NCBI GenBank assembly: GCA_947044405.1
Contig: CAMRHE010000012.1
Span: 10,226,001 to 10,290,000 of the forward strand
DNA length: 64,000 nucleotides
Direction of reading: 5' to 3'
Source of the DNA: Leptodactylus fallax
Lineage: Eukaryota > Chordata > Amphibia > Anura > Leptodactylidae
Shown here: one piece after another, positions 21,985 through 33,565 of the stretch
Layout: the number at the start of each line of letters is the position of its first letter
How positions within the stretch are numbered: position 1 is the first letter of the stretch
Program-made: the position numbers and the translations under genes
Notes under the pieces: model-generated
What the model was told of the DNA's origin: nothing
The model's input: the letters and a program-made list of their open reading frames with translations, nothing else
Databases searched by the model: none

Positions 21985-23655
21985 TAATTTAGATGTTGTG
22001 AAAAAAGGGCACAGCAAGATCAATCCATTAGATTAGACAGTACCAGCACTGTTTGAGAGCTTTTAGGGTGAATACAGTGTGAGACACCATCCAACAAGGA
22101 AAAGTACATTGAATTACAGTCTAAATTACACACACTTGAGTTCATGATGACAAATGCTGTCATCACATCACCTAAAGCCTAAATAATAAATAATTCTGAC
22201 AGTTTACATAAATTACTTTATATCATAATACCATAGCCAAACATTAGAAATTTATAGAATGAGGTTCACACAACACATTTTATTTGCAATGCTAAAAAAC
22301 TGCTAAATTGTAACAAATAGACAAATATAATATCAGTTCTTTACTTTTATATTTGTATATTCCTTTCACACTAGGTTTATCAGCTGAATATGATGCTGGC
22401 TTCAGTTAAAGTACAGGAGATAGGGTGGAAGTTAAACAAGCAATGATCAAGATACAGTTCACTTCACAGGTTGTTTGTCAGTCACAAAGCAATGTGGATG
22501 CATGTTCTTTTACAGCAAGATTGATTCACATGTTTGGCATTTTACAAACACGGTTAGGAGTGGTGCCTGCTCTTTACTCCTTTCTCTAGTCCTCTGACTC
22601 TTTCCATATGAGGTGGTAATATGAGGTGACCCCTGGGACCTTCCCAACCACTAATGAGGCAACTCACGGCACACATTGGCCATAACACCAACGTTTTGTC
22701 ATTGGTACGGCAGTGGGGATGTTCATTTACAAGATGTTAGAGCATACTAGTAGTGGTAAATTGGCTATTCTGCCACTAACAGTATGTCCAAACATCTTCT
22801 AAACAGGATCACTCATGTACAGATACCCTGTATTTCATATTCTGTTGTCTCCTGATGAACTCTGAAGATAAAGGAAAGGGAGAAATTTGTTGGGACGAAT
22901 TCTGCAACTGGAATATGTTTTACATGTCTGAGGAATAAACTCTACAATTAGAATATATGTGTTCTACATCTGAGGACACCTTTGGACTCGCTAAGAAGAT
23001 TGCATAGGGAAAGTCCAGGGACAAACAACTGGATTACCTTTTATAACAAATCCTGGGTGTAATCATCTCATATGGACTTCACCAACAAGGATTATTGAAT
23101 TTATGGACCCGAGGTCCAAGATTAAAAATATACTAAAAATGGATTCATTAAAATATTGTGTACTTTGGCAGTGACAGTGCAGAAACACAATAAATAAAAC
23201 TGAAAATCCACTAGATGGCGACTAAACATCAATTGCTAACATTGCTAATAAACTATATAGTATATTACAGTATAACATACATATAATGTATAGTGCATTA
23301 TATATATATATATATACATTATAATGTATAATACATTATGTATACAATATAACCCTGCTGTACCATCCATGTTGGAAATAACTTGATTTGTGGGTATTAA
23401 TGTCTCTTTGCCTTTTTAAATTAAAACTAAAGCATTACTTAAAACTGAAAAAAAAAACAAAAAAACAGAAATAATATTTTTTGTTTATCTTGCCCCATAA
23501 ATAATGGAATAAAAAGTGATTAAAAAGTTGTATGTACCCCAAAATAGTCCAAATAAAAAGTACAGCTTGTCACGAAAAGACAGAATATCAACTATCTCCA
23601 TTGACAGAACAATTGAGGCTATGTTCACCTGAAAATCAGTGGAGGAAAAAGTAAT
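21985..23655. other. Non-coding sequence; possible Penelope-like tail
   Basis: No gene is recognised. Near 22850, CTCCTGATGAACTCTGAAGA ... GGGAGAAATTTGTTGGG is reminiscent of retroelement tails with a GAAA motif, too weak to assign. An AT-rich palindromic microsatellite lies at 23255-23350. Confidence 0.4.
23255..23350. repeat. TA-rich palindromic microsatellite
   Basis: Runs of ATAATGTATAGTGCATTATA and (TA)n are followed by their own complement (CATTATAATGTATAATACAT), so the stretch can extrude as a cruciform. Confidence 0.7.
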
Positions 23656-26262
23656 GCATAGTTACATAGTAGATGAGGTTGGATGAAGACATCAGTCCAT
23701 CAATTCCAGCCTATAACCCTACAGTCCCCTACAGTGTTGATCCAGGGGAAGGCAAAAAACCCCATGACACTTATACCAATTGCCTCAGGGGAAAAATTCC
23801 TTCCCGACTCCAATCTGGCAATCAGTATAAAACTCTGGATCAACGTGCCCTTAAAATCTAGAACCCATAACCTGTAATATTATTCTGTTCGAGAAAGGCA
23901 TCCAAGCCCTCTTTGAACTTGTTCAATGAATCCACCCTCACCACTTCCTGGGGCAGAGAGTTCCATAGCCTCGCTGTTCTTACTGTAAAGAATCCTCTTC
24001 TATGTTGCTGGTGAAACTTTCTCTCCTCCAGTCGTAGAGGATGTCCCCTTGTCACTGTCACTGGCCTAGGAGTAAAAAGATCATTAGAAAGATCTTTGTG
24101 CTGTCCCTTCATGTATTTGTACATTATTATTAGATCTCCCGGTAGACGTCTTTTCTCTAAACTGAATAACCCCAAGTTTGTTAATCTATCATTGTACTCC
24201 AATCCACCCATTCCCCTAATAATTTTGGTTGACTTTCTTTGCACGCTTTCTAGTTCGATTTTGTCTTTCTTGTGTACTGGGGCCCAAAATTGTGCACAAT
24301 AGTTTAAGTGTGGCTGTACCAGTGATTTGTATAGAGGCATAACTATATTCTTGTCATGGGAATCTATACCTCTTTTGATGCATCCCATAATTTTATTTGC
24401 CTTGGCAGCGGCTGCCTGGCACTGGTCTTCTAAAGGTAAGCTTACTGTTCACCAAAATCCTCAAGTCTTTTTCATTGGCAGTCTTGCCCAGTAATTTACT
24501 ATTAAGTACATAATCATACATTTTATTTCGTCGACCAAAATGCATAACCTTACATTTGCCAGATCATTTGCGAAGTCTCGGCCCATGCTTCCAGCTTCCT
24601 TAGATCCCCTTGTAATATTCTACTATCCTCCTCATTTTTGATTACCTTACAGAGTTTAGTATCATCTGCAAATATGGACACCCTGCTCTGTAAACCCTTT
24701 ACCAGGTCATTAATAAAGATATTAAACAGGAAAGGACCCAATACTGACCCCTTTGGCACCCCACTGGTGACTGTGACCCAGTTTGAATATTTACTATTAA
24801 CAAGTACTCTCTGTTTCCGATCAGTGAGCCAGTTGCGAACCCAAATGCATATGTTTTCGCTCAGTCCCAACATTCTCATTTTGCATACCAACCTTTTATG
24901 TGGTACAGTATCAAAACACTTTGAAAAGTCCAGATAAATCACGTCCACTGCATTACCCATGTCCAGTCTTCAACTGATATCTTCATAGGAGCTGATCAGA
25001 TTAGTCTAACAGGACATATTCCTCATAAACCCATGCTGATTGGGTGTTATAAGATTATTTATATTGAGGTACTCCAGGATAGCATCTCTTAGAAAGCCCT
25101 CAAATATCTTATCCACCACAGAAGTCAAACTTACTGGCCTATAGTTTCCAGGCTTACTTTTAGACCCCTTTTTTTGAAAATTGGCACCACATTTGCTATG
25201 CACCAATCCTGTGGAACAGACCCAGTCATTACTGAATCCTTAAATATTAGATATAAGTGTCTGTCTATCAACGTGCATAATTCCCTCAGAACTCGGGGGT
25301 TTCTGCCATCTGGACCTGGCAATTTCTCTATTTTAGTGTTTTGAAGGCGGTGCCGCACTTCCTCCTGGGTTAAACAGGTGACATTTAATTGAGAGTTAAC
25401 ATTACCCCTAATCATGTTGCTGGCCACTGGATTTTCTTGTGTAAACACCATAGAGAAGAAGGCATTTAATAGTTGTGCTTTTTCCTCATCCTCCTCCACC
25501 ATGACACCCAGATTATTTTTGAGAGGGCCCACATTGTCAGTTTTTATTTTCTTATTATTTATGTAATTGAAGAATAATTTAGGACTATTTTTACTTTCCT
25601 TGGCAATTTTTCTCTTAGCCTCGATCTTCGCCTCCTTTATTTGTCTTTTACACAATTAACTTTTCTCTTTATAGTTTTTTAATACTGTGTCACTACTTTC
25701 TTGTTTTAATACTTTAAATGCTCCCTTTTTATCCCTCATTGCACTCCATACTGTTTTAATTAGCCATATTGATTTTCTAGGATTTCTGGCCCGTTTATTC
25801 CCATAAGGTTTATGTTTTTAGTGGTCCTATTTAGAATGCTTTTGAAAATGTCCCATTTTGTTTATGTTCCGGTCACTGTGAGGACATTGTCCCAGTTTAT
25901 GCTGCGAAGCTCCTCTCTCAGTTGGTTAAAATTGGCCTTCCTGAAATTTAGTGTTTTTGTTCCCCCTCTACTGAACATCTTTTTAAAGTGTACAAGAAAA
26001 CTTATTTTGTTATGGTCACTATTACCTAGATGACCCCCAACCTCCACTTTTAACAATGTGTCAGGTTCATTTGTTAAAATTAGGACTAAAAGTGCCTCGC
26101 CTCTTATTGGGTCCTACACTAGTTGTGATAGGTAATTGTCTTTTATTACTGACAAAAACCTGCTTCCTTTGTTGGACCTGCAGGTTTCTGCCTCCCAGTT
26201 GATATCTGGGTAGTTGAAATCCCCCACAATAATGACTTTATTATGCTTTACGGCCTCATCTA
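23656..26262 (-). pseudogene. CR1-like LINE, 3' portion (RT domain), split by a Tc1
   Basis: On the - strand the order is CR1-type reverse transcriptase then C-terminal region: LPGPDGRNPRVLRELCTL near 25300, DVIYLDFSKCFDTVPHKRLV near 24920, the catalytic VSIFADDTKL near 24660, and the tail LYKSLVQPHLNYCAQFW, then LEKRRLPGDLIIMYKYMKG near 24100. Frameshifts and stops divide it into at least four pieces. The 3' end is the GTTACATAGTAGATGAGGTT-type tail at about 23656. The 5' (endonuclease) part continues at 33566 after the Tc1 insertion. Not functional. Confidence 0.9.
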
Positions 26263-26618
26263 CAGTGGGGAAAAAGTATTTAGTCAGCCACCAATTGTGC
26301 AAATTCTCCCACTTAAAAAGATGAGAGAGGCCTGTAATTGACATCATAGGTAGACCTCAACTATGAGAGACAAAATGAGAAAACAAATCCAGAAAATCAC
26401 ATTGTCTGATTTTAAAGAATTTATTTGCAAATTATGGTGGAAAATAAGTATTTGGTTACCTAAAAACAAGCAAGATTTCTGGCTCTCACAAACCTTCTTC
26501 TTTAAGAGGCTCCTCTGTCCTCCACTCATTACCTGTAGTAATGGCACCTGTTTGACATTGTTATCAGTATAAAAGACACCTGACCACAACCTCAAACAGT
26601 CACACTCCAAACTCCACT

Positions 26619-27646
26619 ATGGTGAAGACCAAAGAGCTGTGGAAGGACACCAGAAACAAAATTGTAGACCTGCACCAGGCTGGGAAGACTGAATCCGCAA
26701 TAGGCAAGCAGCTTGGTGTGAAGAAATCAACTGCGGGAGCAATAATTAGAAAATGGAAGACATACAAGACCACTGATAATCTCCCTCGATCAGGGGCTCC
26801 ACGCAAGATCTCACCCTGTGGGGTCAAAATGATCACAAGAACGGTGAGCAAAAATCCCAGAACTACACGGGGGGACCTAGTGAATGACCTGCAGAAAGCT
26901 GGGACTAACATAACAAAGGCTACCGTCAGTAACACACTACGCCGCCAGGGACTGAGATCCTGCAGTGCCAGACGTGTCCCCCTGCTTAAGCCAGTACATA
27001 TCCAGGCCCGTCTGAAGTTTGCTAGAGAGCATTTGGATGTTCCAGAAGAGTATTGGGAGAATGTCATATGGTCAGATGAAACCAAAGTAGAACTGTTTGG
27101 TAGAAACACAACTCGTCGTGTTTGGAGGAGAGTGAATGCTGAGTTGCATCCAAAGAACACCATACCTACTGTGAAGCATGGGCATGGCAACATCATGCTT
27201 TGGGGCTGTTTCTCTGCAAAGGGACCAGGACGACTGATCCGTGTACAGTACATGAAAGAATGAATGGGGCCATGTATCGTGAGATTTTGAGTGCAAATCT
27301 CCTTCCATCAGCAGGGGCATTGAAGATGAAACGTGGATGGGTCTTTCAGCATAACAATGATCCCAAGTACACCGCCAGGGCAACGAAGGAGTGGCTTCGT
27401 AAGAAGCATTTCAAGGTTCTGGAGTGGCCTAGCCAGTCTCCAGATCTCAACCCCATAGAAAACCTTTGGAGGGAGTTGAAAGTCCGTTTTGCCCAGCGAC
27501 AGCCCCAAAACATCACTGCTCTAGAAGAGATCTGCATGGAGGAATGGGCCAACATACCAGCAACAGTGTGTGCCAACCTTGTGCAGACTTACAGAAAACG
27601 TTTGACCTCTGTCATTGCCAACAAAGGATATATAACAAAGTATTGA
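26619..27646 (+). pseudogene. Tc1 transposase, one frameshift and a lost catalytic Asp (copy 2)
   Basis: The frame starts [20 protein letters not shown] and stays open through the first catalytic Asp (codon 153, WSDETK). A tandem GTACA duplication near 27243-27252, absent from copy 1, shifts the frame. The downstream frame continues through [11 protein letters not shown] to the C-terminus. The second catalytic position reads FQHNNDPKY at 27353-27355: the GAC of copy 1 is AAC here, which would destroy the DDE active site independently of the frameshift. Both nonsense sites of copy 1 are sense here, so the two copies decayed separately. Confidence 0.88.
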
Positions 27647-27999
27647 GATGAACTTTTGTTATTGACCAAATACTTATTTTCTACCATAATTTGCAAATAA
27701 ATTCTTTAAAAATCAGCCAATGTGATTTTCTGGATTTGTTTTCTCATTTTGTCTTTCATGGTTGAGGTCTACCTATGATGTCAATTCCCCTTATGTCCAA
27801 CAGCAGCACAATATGGGGTATCTCTGCCCCTGTGTGCTGTTAGGGCAGGCAAAATTTTTAATTTACATAATTAATTAAGTGATACTCCCCTATAAGAGGC
27901 AAAGGAGACCTCCCCTCACTGTGTTTTTTTCTGTCCTGTGTGTTGGACAGGTGGAGGGAGGCTCTTTGTCCTCCCATTTTTTCCTAACTACATTTTTGT

Positions 28000-28970
28000 A
28001 AGTTTTTTTCTTCTCTTTCAGCTTCATCTTTTTCCTTGGGCGCTTTTACTCCTTAGACTTCCTTGTTTCTCCCTGCTGTGCTCTCTGTCTGTGGCCATTC
28101 TGGGGAGATGTTGGCTGGGCAGGCTGTGCATTCAGTATGTGTCTGTTTCTGAACTTGGAGGCTGTATTGCAGGGTTAAAATAAACCTCTATGCAGCTCCT
28201 GGCCTGGCTGAGCTCTTCAGCAGAGCTTATGCTTCAGGTGTTTGTGCTCAGTTTCAACTGATGACAACGTCTCAGACACAAATTCCCTATACTGCCTTTC
28301 TGTTGCAGTTATGGTTCTATTCCAGTCTGCCACAAGGACACACCACACTTCCTATAGCAGTGGAATTAAAGCGAAGAGAAAGAGAAAGGTTTTTAATCCG
28401 GGGAAGTGATTTTGTCACTTCAAGGTTCGGAACCCTTTTGCAGGTCCTGTTTTCCTGAACCCTTTTTTTCTGTTGCACTTCTGCAGCCTTCTCCCAGTAG
28501 CGCTGGATTGCGCTGCCGGACTAGTTTAGGCCATTCTCTTTTACAGCTGTAGCAGTATTAAAGACACCATTGTTAAGGGTCTCTTAAAAAGTTTGTGTAT
28601 ATAAGTTTTATGGGTAAGTATGGTCTTCTCCCTACTTATTTAAACCTTCTTCCTAAGTTTGTCTCTTTGATAGGCTGTACTCTTTTGTTTGATACTGTTC
28701 TGACTGCTTTCGGTGGCAGCGGCGACTCAATGAGGGAAAAGGTCCTCTAAGCTGAAACATTTCGCTTATATAGAGTGCGACATCCCTCTGCCCGATGGCA
28801 CGATTACACTCGCTTTTGCCAATGCCGTGGGACTGCATCTGAATAAGAGATTATCTAGCAGAAGTTTCCGTATACTAGATCAAGATGGCTGCCAAATCTA
28901 GGGCCTTCTCTACAGCTGCTAGAAGGCCATTATGGTTGAAACCTTGGGGAGCAGACAATGCGTCCAAGTA
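28000..28970 (+). other. 5' region of DIRS 1, presumed gag region
   Basis: By position this should hold the gag-like ORF1, but no conserved stretch is readable; the remaining frames are short and broken. It includes T-rich sequence at 27960-28030. Confidence 0.35.
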
Positions 28971-28976
28971 TAACGT

Positions 28977-31275
28977 ATGCTCCCTATCCTTGAGCTGGGT
29001 AAACATTTTAGCAGAGGCCTGGACGACATCATGATTAAAAGGATAAGTGCCTTCCGCAGTCCTTTAAAGGGAAAGCAGGACCTTCTGGCCGGGGCAGAAA
29101 TTATCAGCAGCCGCCTCAATCTACGTTCCAATATCAGGCGTGCTAGATATCAGTCCAGAGAGGCTGGACGTAAGTTCCCCAAGGAAGGGGACAGAAAGAA
29201 GCCTGGCTTTGTCGCCAACTGTTCGCCTCCTGTGGCGGCAAGTACTCCTGTTAGGGGATGCCTCTCCCATTTTTTTCTCTCCTTTTGGCAGGAGAAGATC
29301 CAAGAACTTTGGTCTTGCAGATAAGTACAGCGGGGTTATACCAACGATTTCTTGGCCCGCCACAAGACAGACTCTTCGCAACCCGTTTTCTTCCTGCACT
29401 GGAGCAGGTTATACTGGAAAATTCCATTCTGGAATACCTGTACAAGGGGGCCTTGGGAAAGGTCCCCCCTCAGAAGAAGGTTCGGGGTCTACTCTCCAGA
29501 CTTCCCGATACCAATATATGTTATAGTCCTAACATATCTAAGTCTCTTCATAAGGAAGAGCGTTTCCAAAGGGACACAGGGAAGTTCGTCACATCCTTTA
29601 TGCAAAGTAATGTTCTTGTCACTCTCGACCTAAAGGATGCGTACTTATATGTTCCAGTTATCCTTCTCACAGAAGGTATCTGAGAATTGCTGTATCAATT
29701 GCCACCCACAGGTGACATTTCCAGTTTGCGGCCCTGCCCTTCGGCATTTCCTCGGCTCCCCACACCTTTACCTAGGTGGTGGCTCCAGTAACAACCGGAC
29801 TCAGACTTCAAGGTCTGTTCATATTGCCATATTTGGATGTCTGGCTAATAATAGCCTAGTCAGAAACCATCCTGCTCCAGCACCCGCAGACAACTGTGTC
29901 TTTTTTCCAGCATCTAGGCTAATAACCGGGAGAAGTCAGAGGTTATTCCTTCCACACGGAAGAAGTTTCTGAGGTTCAGTCTGACTCTCTCCGCCTAGAA
30001 ATTTATTTAACTCTGATAAGGAGAGAAAAGGTAATCAGAGCACTTCAGGCATGGTGGCTCAGTGGTTAGCATTGCAGCCTTGGGTTCAAATCCTGCCAAC
30101 GATAGCATCTACAAGGAGACTGTATTTTTTCTCTCCATGTTTGCGTGGGTTTCCTCTTGGGTCTCCGGATTCCTCCCACACTCTTAAGACATACTGATAG
30201 GGAATGTAGATTGTAAGTCCTATATGGGACAGTGCCCTATATCTGTCAATCTCTGTGAAAGCACTGCGGAATTTGATGGCGCTATACAGGTTACCATAAT
30301 AAATAATAATATCTTCTCAAGACGCGTCGGATGTTCATCAGAACAATTATGAGAGTCCTAGGCCTCATGTCAGCCTTAGCCAAATCAGTCCCTTGGATTT
30401 TATGGCATATACGCCCCCTCCAGTCGGAAGTACTAGGGGTCTGAAATCATAGCCCTCCAAGTCTTGACAAGAGGATCAGACTTCCTCCAGAACCCATCTT
30501 TCTCTCAATTGGTGATACACCTGAAAGTCGGATGTCCACTTTCCAACCTCTTTGGACCCTGTTGACCGATGCATCCTTTTCAGGATGAGGAGCCCATCTG
30601 TACGAGAAAACCGTACAAGGAGTCTGGAGCAGGCTAGAAAGGATGACATCATCATCTGGAGAGAACTCAGAGCAGTTTACCTGGAACTCCTCCATTCTTA
30701 TCCTCTTCTCAGAGGAAGAGCTGTCAAGATCCGATCCGTCAACTTGGTGACCGTAATAAACAGGAAGGCACCAGATAATTCTCACTCCTCAGAGAGGCAA
30801 GTCTGATTTTCACCTGGGCAGAGAAAGATCTGACCCATCTCTCCGCAGTTCACATCAAGGGCTCCTTGAACATAGTAGCGGATCAGTTGAGTCGGGGTCT
30901 TACCGTATCAGGTGACTGGTCTCTCAATCAAGAGTGTTCCACCAGATCACCCTGAAGTGGTGTCTTCCAGAAGTAGACCTTATGGTGACCAGACTCAACG
31001 CCAATGTAGAGTCGTTCTGCTCACTGCATCAGGAGGACTATCCCTTGGCAGTGGATGCCCTGTCCATCCCTTGGAGGTTCAGGCTGGCGTACATCTTCCC
31101 TCCACTTTCCATGATACCAAGAGTATTGATGAAAGTCAGACAGGACCAAGCCTCTGTGATAACCAAAAACAGCTTGGTGTTCCCAACTCATGCTCATGAG
31201 TCGAGGGATCTATTTGAGGCTTCCCCCCAATCCAGAACCTGGTTTCCCAAGGAACTCAGAAGTGCCAGGATCTGA
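28977..31275 (+). pseudogene. DIRS 1 reverse transcriptase / RNase H, broken
   Basis: Pieces in order: LAGAEIISSRLNLRS (about 29080), the RT motif VTLDLKDAYLYVPV (about 29620-29660), remnants of the next RT blocks near 29700-29960, an RNase H-like stretch around WRELRAVYLELLHSYPLLRG (about 30660-30720), then a pattern like HLSAVHIKGSLN with VADQLSRG (about 30840-30900) and WRFRLAYIFPPLSMIPRVLM (about 31073-31130). Several frame changes occur, and a SINE interrupts the region at about 30048. DIRS RT copies a circular intermediate in the nucleus; this copy cannot encode it. Confidence 0.8.
30048..30311 (+). repeat. tRNA-derived SINE inside DIRS 1
   Basis: The head has an A-box-like TGGCTCAGTGGTTAGCA and a B-box-like GGGTTCAAATCC. 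The body has GTTTGCGTGGGTTTCCTC and TCCTCCCACACTCTTAAGAC. The tail has GCACTGCGGAATTTGATGGC followed by AATAA repeats. It is full length or nearly so, inserted in the RT/RNase H region. A - strand copy lies in DIRS 3. Confidence 0.85.
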
Positions 31276-31339
31276 GGAGATTCAACCTGACAGCCTGAAG
31301 GTTGCTCAGTCTCTACAGGACTGTCAGAAGTCATCCTGA

Positions 31340-32245
31340 AGACCTTTTTTCTACGCAAGAGCAGACTCCACCAATAAAAGCTACCTAAGGATAGGTAATA
31401 TCTTCAAGGAGTGGTTCTCCAGACAGGAAGTGAATAGTTTGACACCTATGAGAGTGATTCAAAATTTTCTTGAGGACCACTTGGATAAGGGCCTTTCCCC
31501 TGACACACTGAAGGTACAGGTTTCAGCCCTATCCACCTGCTTAAGCAAAAGATTGTCTCAGAACCCCTTAATTCCCAGAATTTCTTAAGGGTACTATGAG
31601 ACTTAGGTCAGTGGTTGCAGCTCCTGTTCCACTCTGGGATCTATCCACAGTTCTTTCTGGCCTTTGCGGCCCACCATTGGAACCATTTGAGAAGGTGGAT
31701 CTTAAGTTTCTGGCTTGCAAAACCACCTTTTTGCTAGCTATCACCTCAGCTAAAAGAATACGAGAGTTGCAGGCTTTTTTCTGAAGAGCCATATATCTTT
31801 TTCATTAGAGTCCTGCTCAGATTTTTTCCTGGGTTTAACCCTAATGTGGCCTCTCGGGCTAATATTTACCAGGTGGTCTCCTTACCAGTTTTCTTTCCCA
31901 ACTCCATCTTTCAAGAAGTAGGGAAAACTCCATACTCTGGATATACAGTAGTATGGTGTCTCCAAAATTTATCTTCTGCGTACATAGTCATTCAGAAAAT
32001 TGGAAAACCCTCTTAATTTAAATTTCTTTTGCTCGGGTTAACGCTTGAGTTTATCAAAGGGCTGTGTCGGCCTCCTGGGCTGAGAGTCGGTCTTGCCTTT
32101 TGAGCAGTTTGTACAGCTGTTTTTGGTCACCACCAACTAACCTTTGTTAAACACTATCAGTTAGATGTCCGTAGTTTAGAGGCTACTGCCTTTGAACATT
32201 CATACGGTACTGTAGTGAGAGAGAACCCTCCCTAGGGGATCTACT
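31340..32245 (+). pseudogene. DIRS 1 tyrosine recombinase, broken
   Basis: Readable blocks are SYLRIGNIFKEWFSRQEV (about 31380), VIQNFLEDHLDKGLSPDTLK (about 31450), the core FLACKTTFLLAITSAKRIRE (about 31700), and at the C-terminus LTFVKHYQLDV (about 32140), where Tyr of HY is the presumed nucleophile. Stops and frameshifts separate them. In this class the recombinase, not a DDE integrase, inserts the circular DNA. Confidence 0.82.
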
Positions 32246-32298
32246 TGCTACGTCCCCATATTGTGCTGCTGTTGGACGTAAGGAGAATCGTTGATTAT
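32245..32298. repeat. DIRS 1 internal complementary region, left part
   Basis: CTACGTCCCCATATTGTGCT, then GCTGTTGGACGTAAGGAGAA and TCGTTGATTAT, is complementary to the element's left terminus and runs on into the right-end sequence. The AAT between them is the complement of the target ATT. The second part of this region lies beyond the 920-bp insert, at about 33227-33270. Confidence 0.8.
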
Positions 32299-32302
32299 AT
32301 GT

Positions 32303-33222
32303 GCCGCAACCCAGATGGAGGATACCGGAGGATGAGAGTAGTAGTGGCGGACGCTGTGCCACCTAGCAGGCCGAGCACGCTCACCAACCACTCCAGTCCC
32401 ACTCCTAGGCCGGACAAAGTCGAGGGGGGTCCTGCAGCCCTACCGGATGGTGGTGGTAGTAGTTCTTTCCCACAGGGCACTTCCAGTTGGAGCAGGCACG
32501 ACTCAGGAGTCAGTAGTGCAGGTAAACCAAACAGCCTTTATTCGGCAACAGGAACAGTAAGGCAACAGCAGCTTCCAAATGTGAGTAGTAGTCCTACAGT
32601 GTCCAACCTCAGCCTTGGTTCTAGGAGGGTGCCCAGGGATGATACAGGCTCTGCTGTATAGTTCTCCACTACTCCTCCTCTCTGCCTCTCCCAGTCAGGT
32701 ACACTGTGGATGGAGTTACAGGGAGTCCTGACAGGGATCTGGTTACCTGTGTGCTAGGCCTGAATAAGTTTCTCCTGTCAGGGTCCTCTCCAGCTCCTCT
32801 TGGCATGGCACCAAATAAGTCCAGCAGCTTAGGTAGCATTACTCCCTTGCTCTGGGCTGTCTTCAGGTGAGCCTGGGGCTGATGATTTCCCTCCTGAGGC
32901 TGTGAAAGCGGCAGTTGGCCTTCAGTCCAGAGGCTGGTGGCAGGTCAGCTCTGCGCACCTAGTCTGGTCTACTGCATGCACTGAACTGAGGAGACCAACC
33001 ATTGCCGGGGAGATAATATCTCCAAACAACCCCGCCCAGTGGCCTGTGATAGGCCAGGGCTGAACCAAGGCAAGGTTTTGAACACTACAGGGGGGGAAAA
33101 TGCCGAGGGAAAAAGCTGCATACACATAACATATAACACTTAACATAGAAGATGGAACATACCAACATAGCCCAGAGGCACAGTAACAAACACATAAAAG
33201 CAGTAGCACTCTGGGATGCTGC
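32303..33222 (-). mobile_element. Solo-LTR-like insertion in the DIRS internal complementary region
   Basis: 920 bp flanked by ATGT (32299-32302, 33223-33226). The termini are GCCGCAACCCAGA and, reverse-complemented, GCAGCATCCCAGA. The uninterrupted version of the target (GATTATGTAGAT) survives in the element's own right end at about 33473-33484, which fixes the insertion point. On the - strand it has an LTR layout: promoter-like 5' half, then CCGAATAAAGGCTGTTTGGT, then a short end. No internal genes. A non-autonomous DNA transposon with 4-bp duplications is the alternative. Confidence 0.6.
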
Positions 33223-33565
33223 ATGTAGATAATCTGTTTTCCCTTAGTCCAAACAGCAGCACAAGCTTTCCCCCCCTTTAGGAAGGATTGTTGTTTTTTT
33301 TTCTTTTATTCTTTATAACTAACACAGTGAGGGGGAGGTCTCCTTTGCCTCTTATAGGGGAGTATCACTTAATTAATTATGTAAATTTAAAATTCCATCT
33401 GTTCTGCCAGCACACTGGGGCAGAGAGAGATACCCCATATTGTGCTGCTGTTCGGACTAAGGGAAACAGATCATCTACATAATCAACGATTACAGGCCTC
33501 TCTAATATTTTTAAGTGGGAGAACTTGCACAATGAGTGTCTGACTAAATACTTTTTTCCCCACTG

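Larger units (their letters stand above)
27787..33488 (+). mobile_element. DIRS tyrosine-recombinase retrotransposon 1
   Basis: Inserted at ATT (27784-27786 and 33489-33491). The left end (CCCCTTATGTCCAACAGCAG, then CACAATATGGGGTATCTCTG) is an inverted match of the right end (CAGAGAGAGATACCCCATAT and TGTGCTGCTGTTCGGACTAA). These inverted terminal repeats extend about 150 bp to TCACTTAATTAATTATGTAA. Order on the + strand: gag-like region, RT/RNase H, tyrosine recombinase, then an internal complementary region. It carries a SINE and a 920-bp LTR-like insert; removing them leaves about 4.5 kb. All ORFs are broken. Confidence 0.9.
26263..33565 (+). mobile_element. Tc1 transposon copy 2, split by a DIRS element
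   Basis: TA flanks both outer ends (26261-26262, 33566-33567), and the same CAGTGGGG termini as copy 1 are present. The right inverted repeat is cut at 27786, after GGTCTACCTATGATGTCAAT plus T, and resumes at 33489 with ATTACAGGCCTCTC. Without the DIRS insertion the element is about 1.6 kb, matching copy 1. It sits inside the CR1 LINE, whose coding sequence resumes on the far side. Confidence 0.93.

Noticed and set aside
22845..22905. Second hammerhead-like stretch (CTGATGAA ... GAAA)
   Set aside because: No paired stem between the two motifs that I can fold convincingly.
30048..30130. tRNA gene
   Set aside because: A- and B-box-like motifs are present, but the sequence is the head of a SINE with the SINE body and tail attached and no tRNA fold I can support.
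32295..32661. Open frames on both strands around 32245-32661
   Set aside because: They fall at the DIRS internal region and inside the LTR-like insert; composition-driven, no conserved protein.
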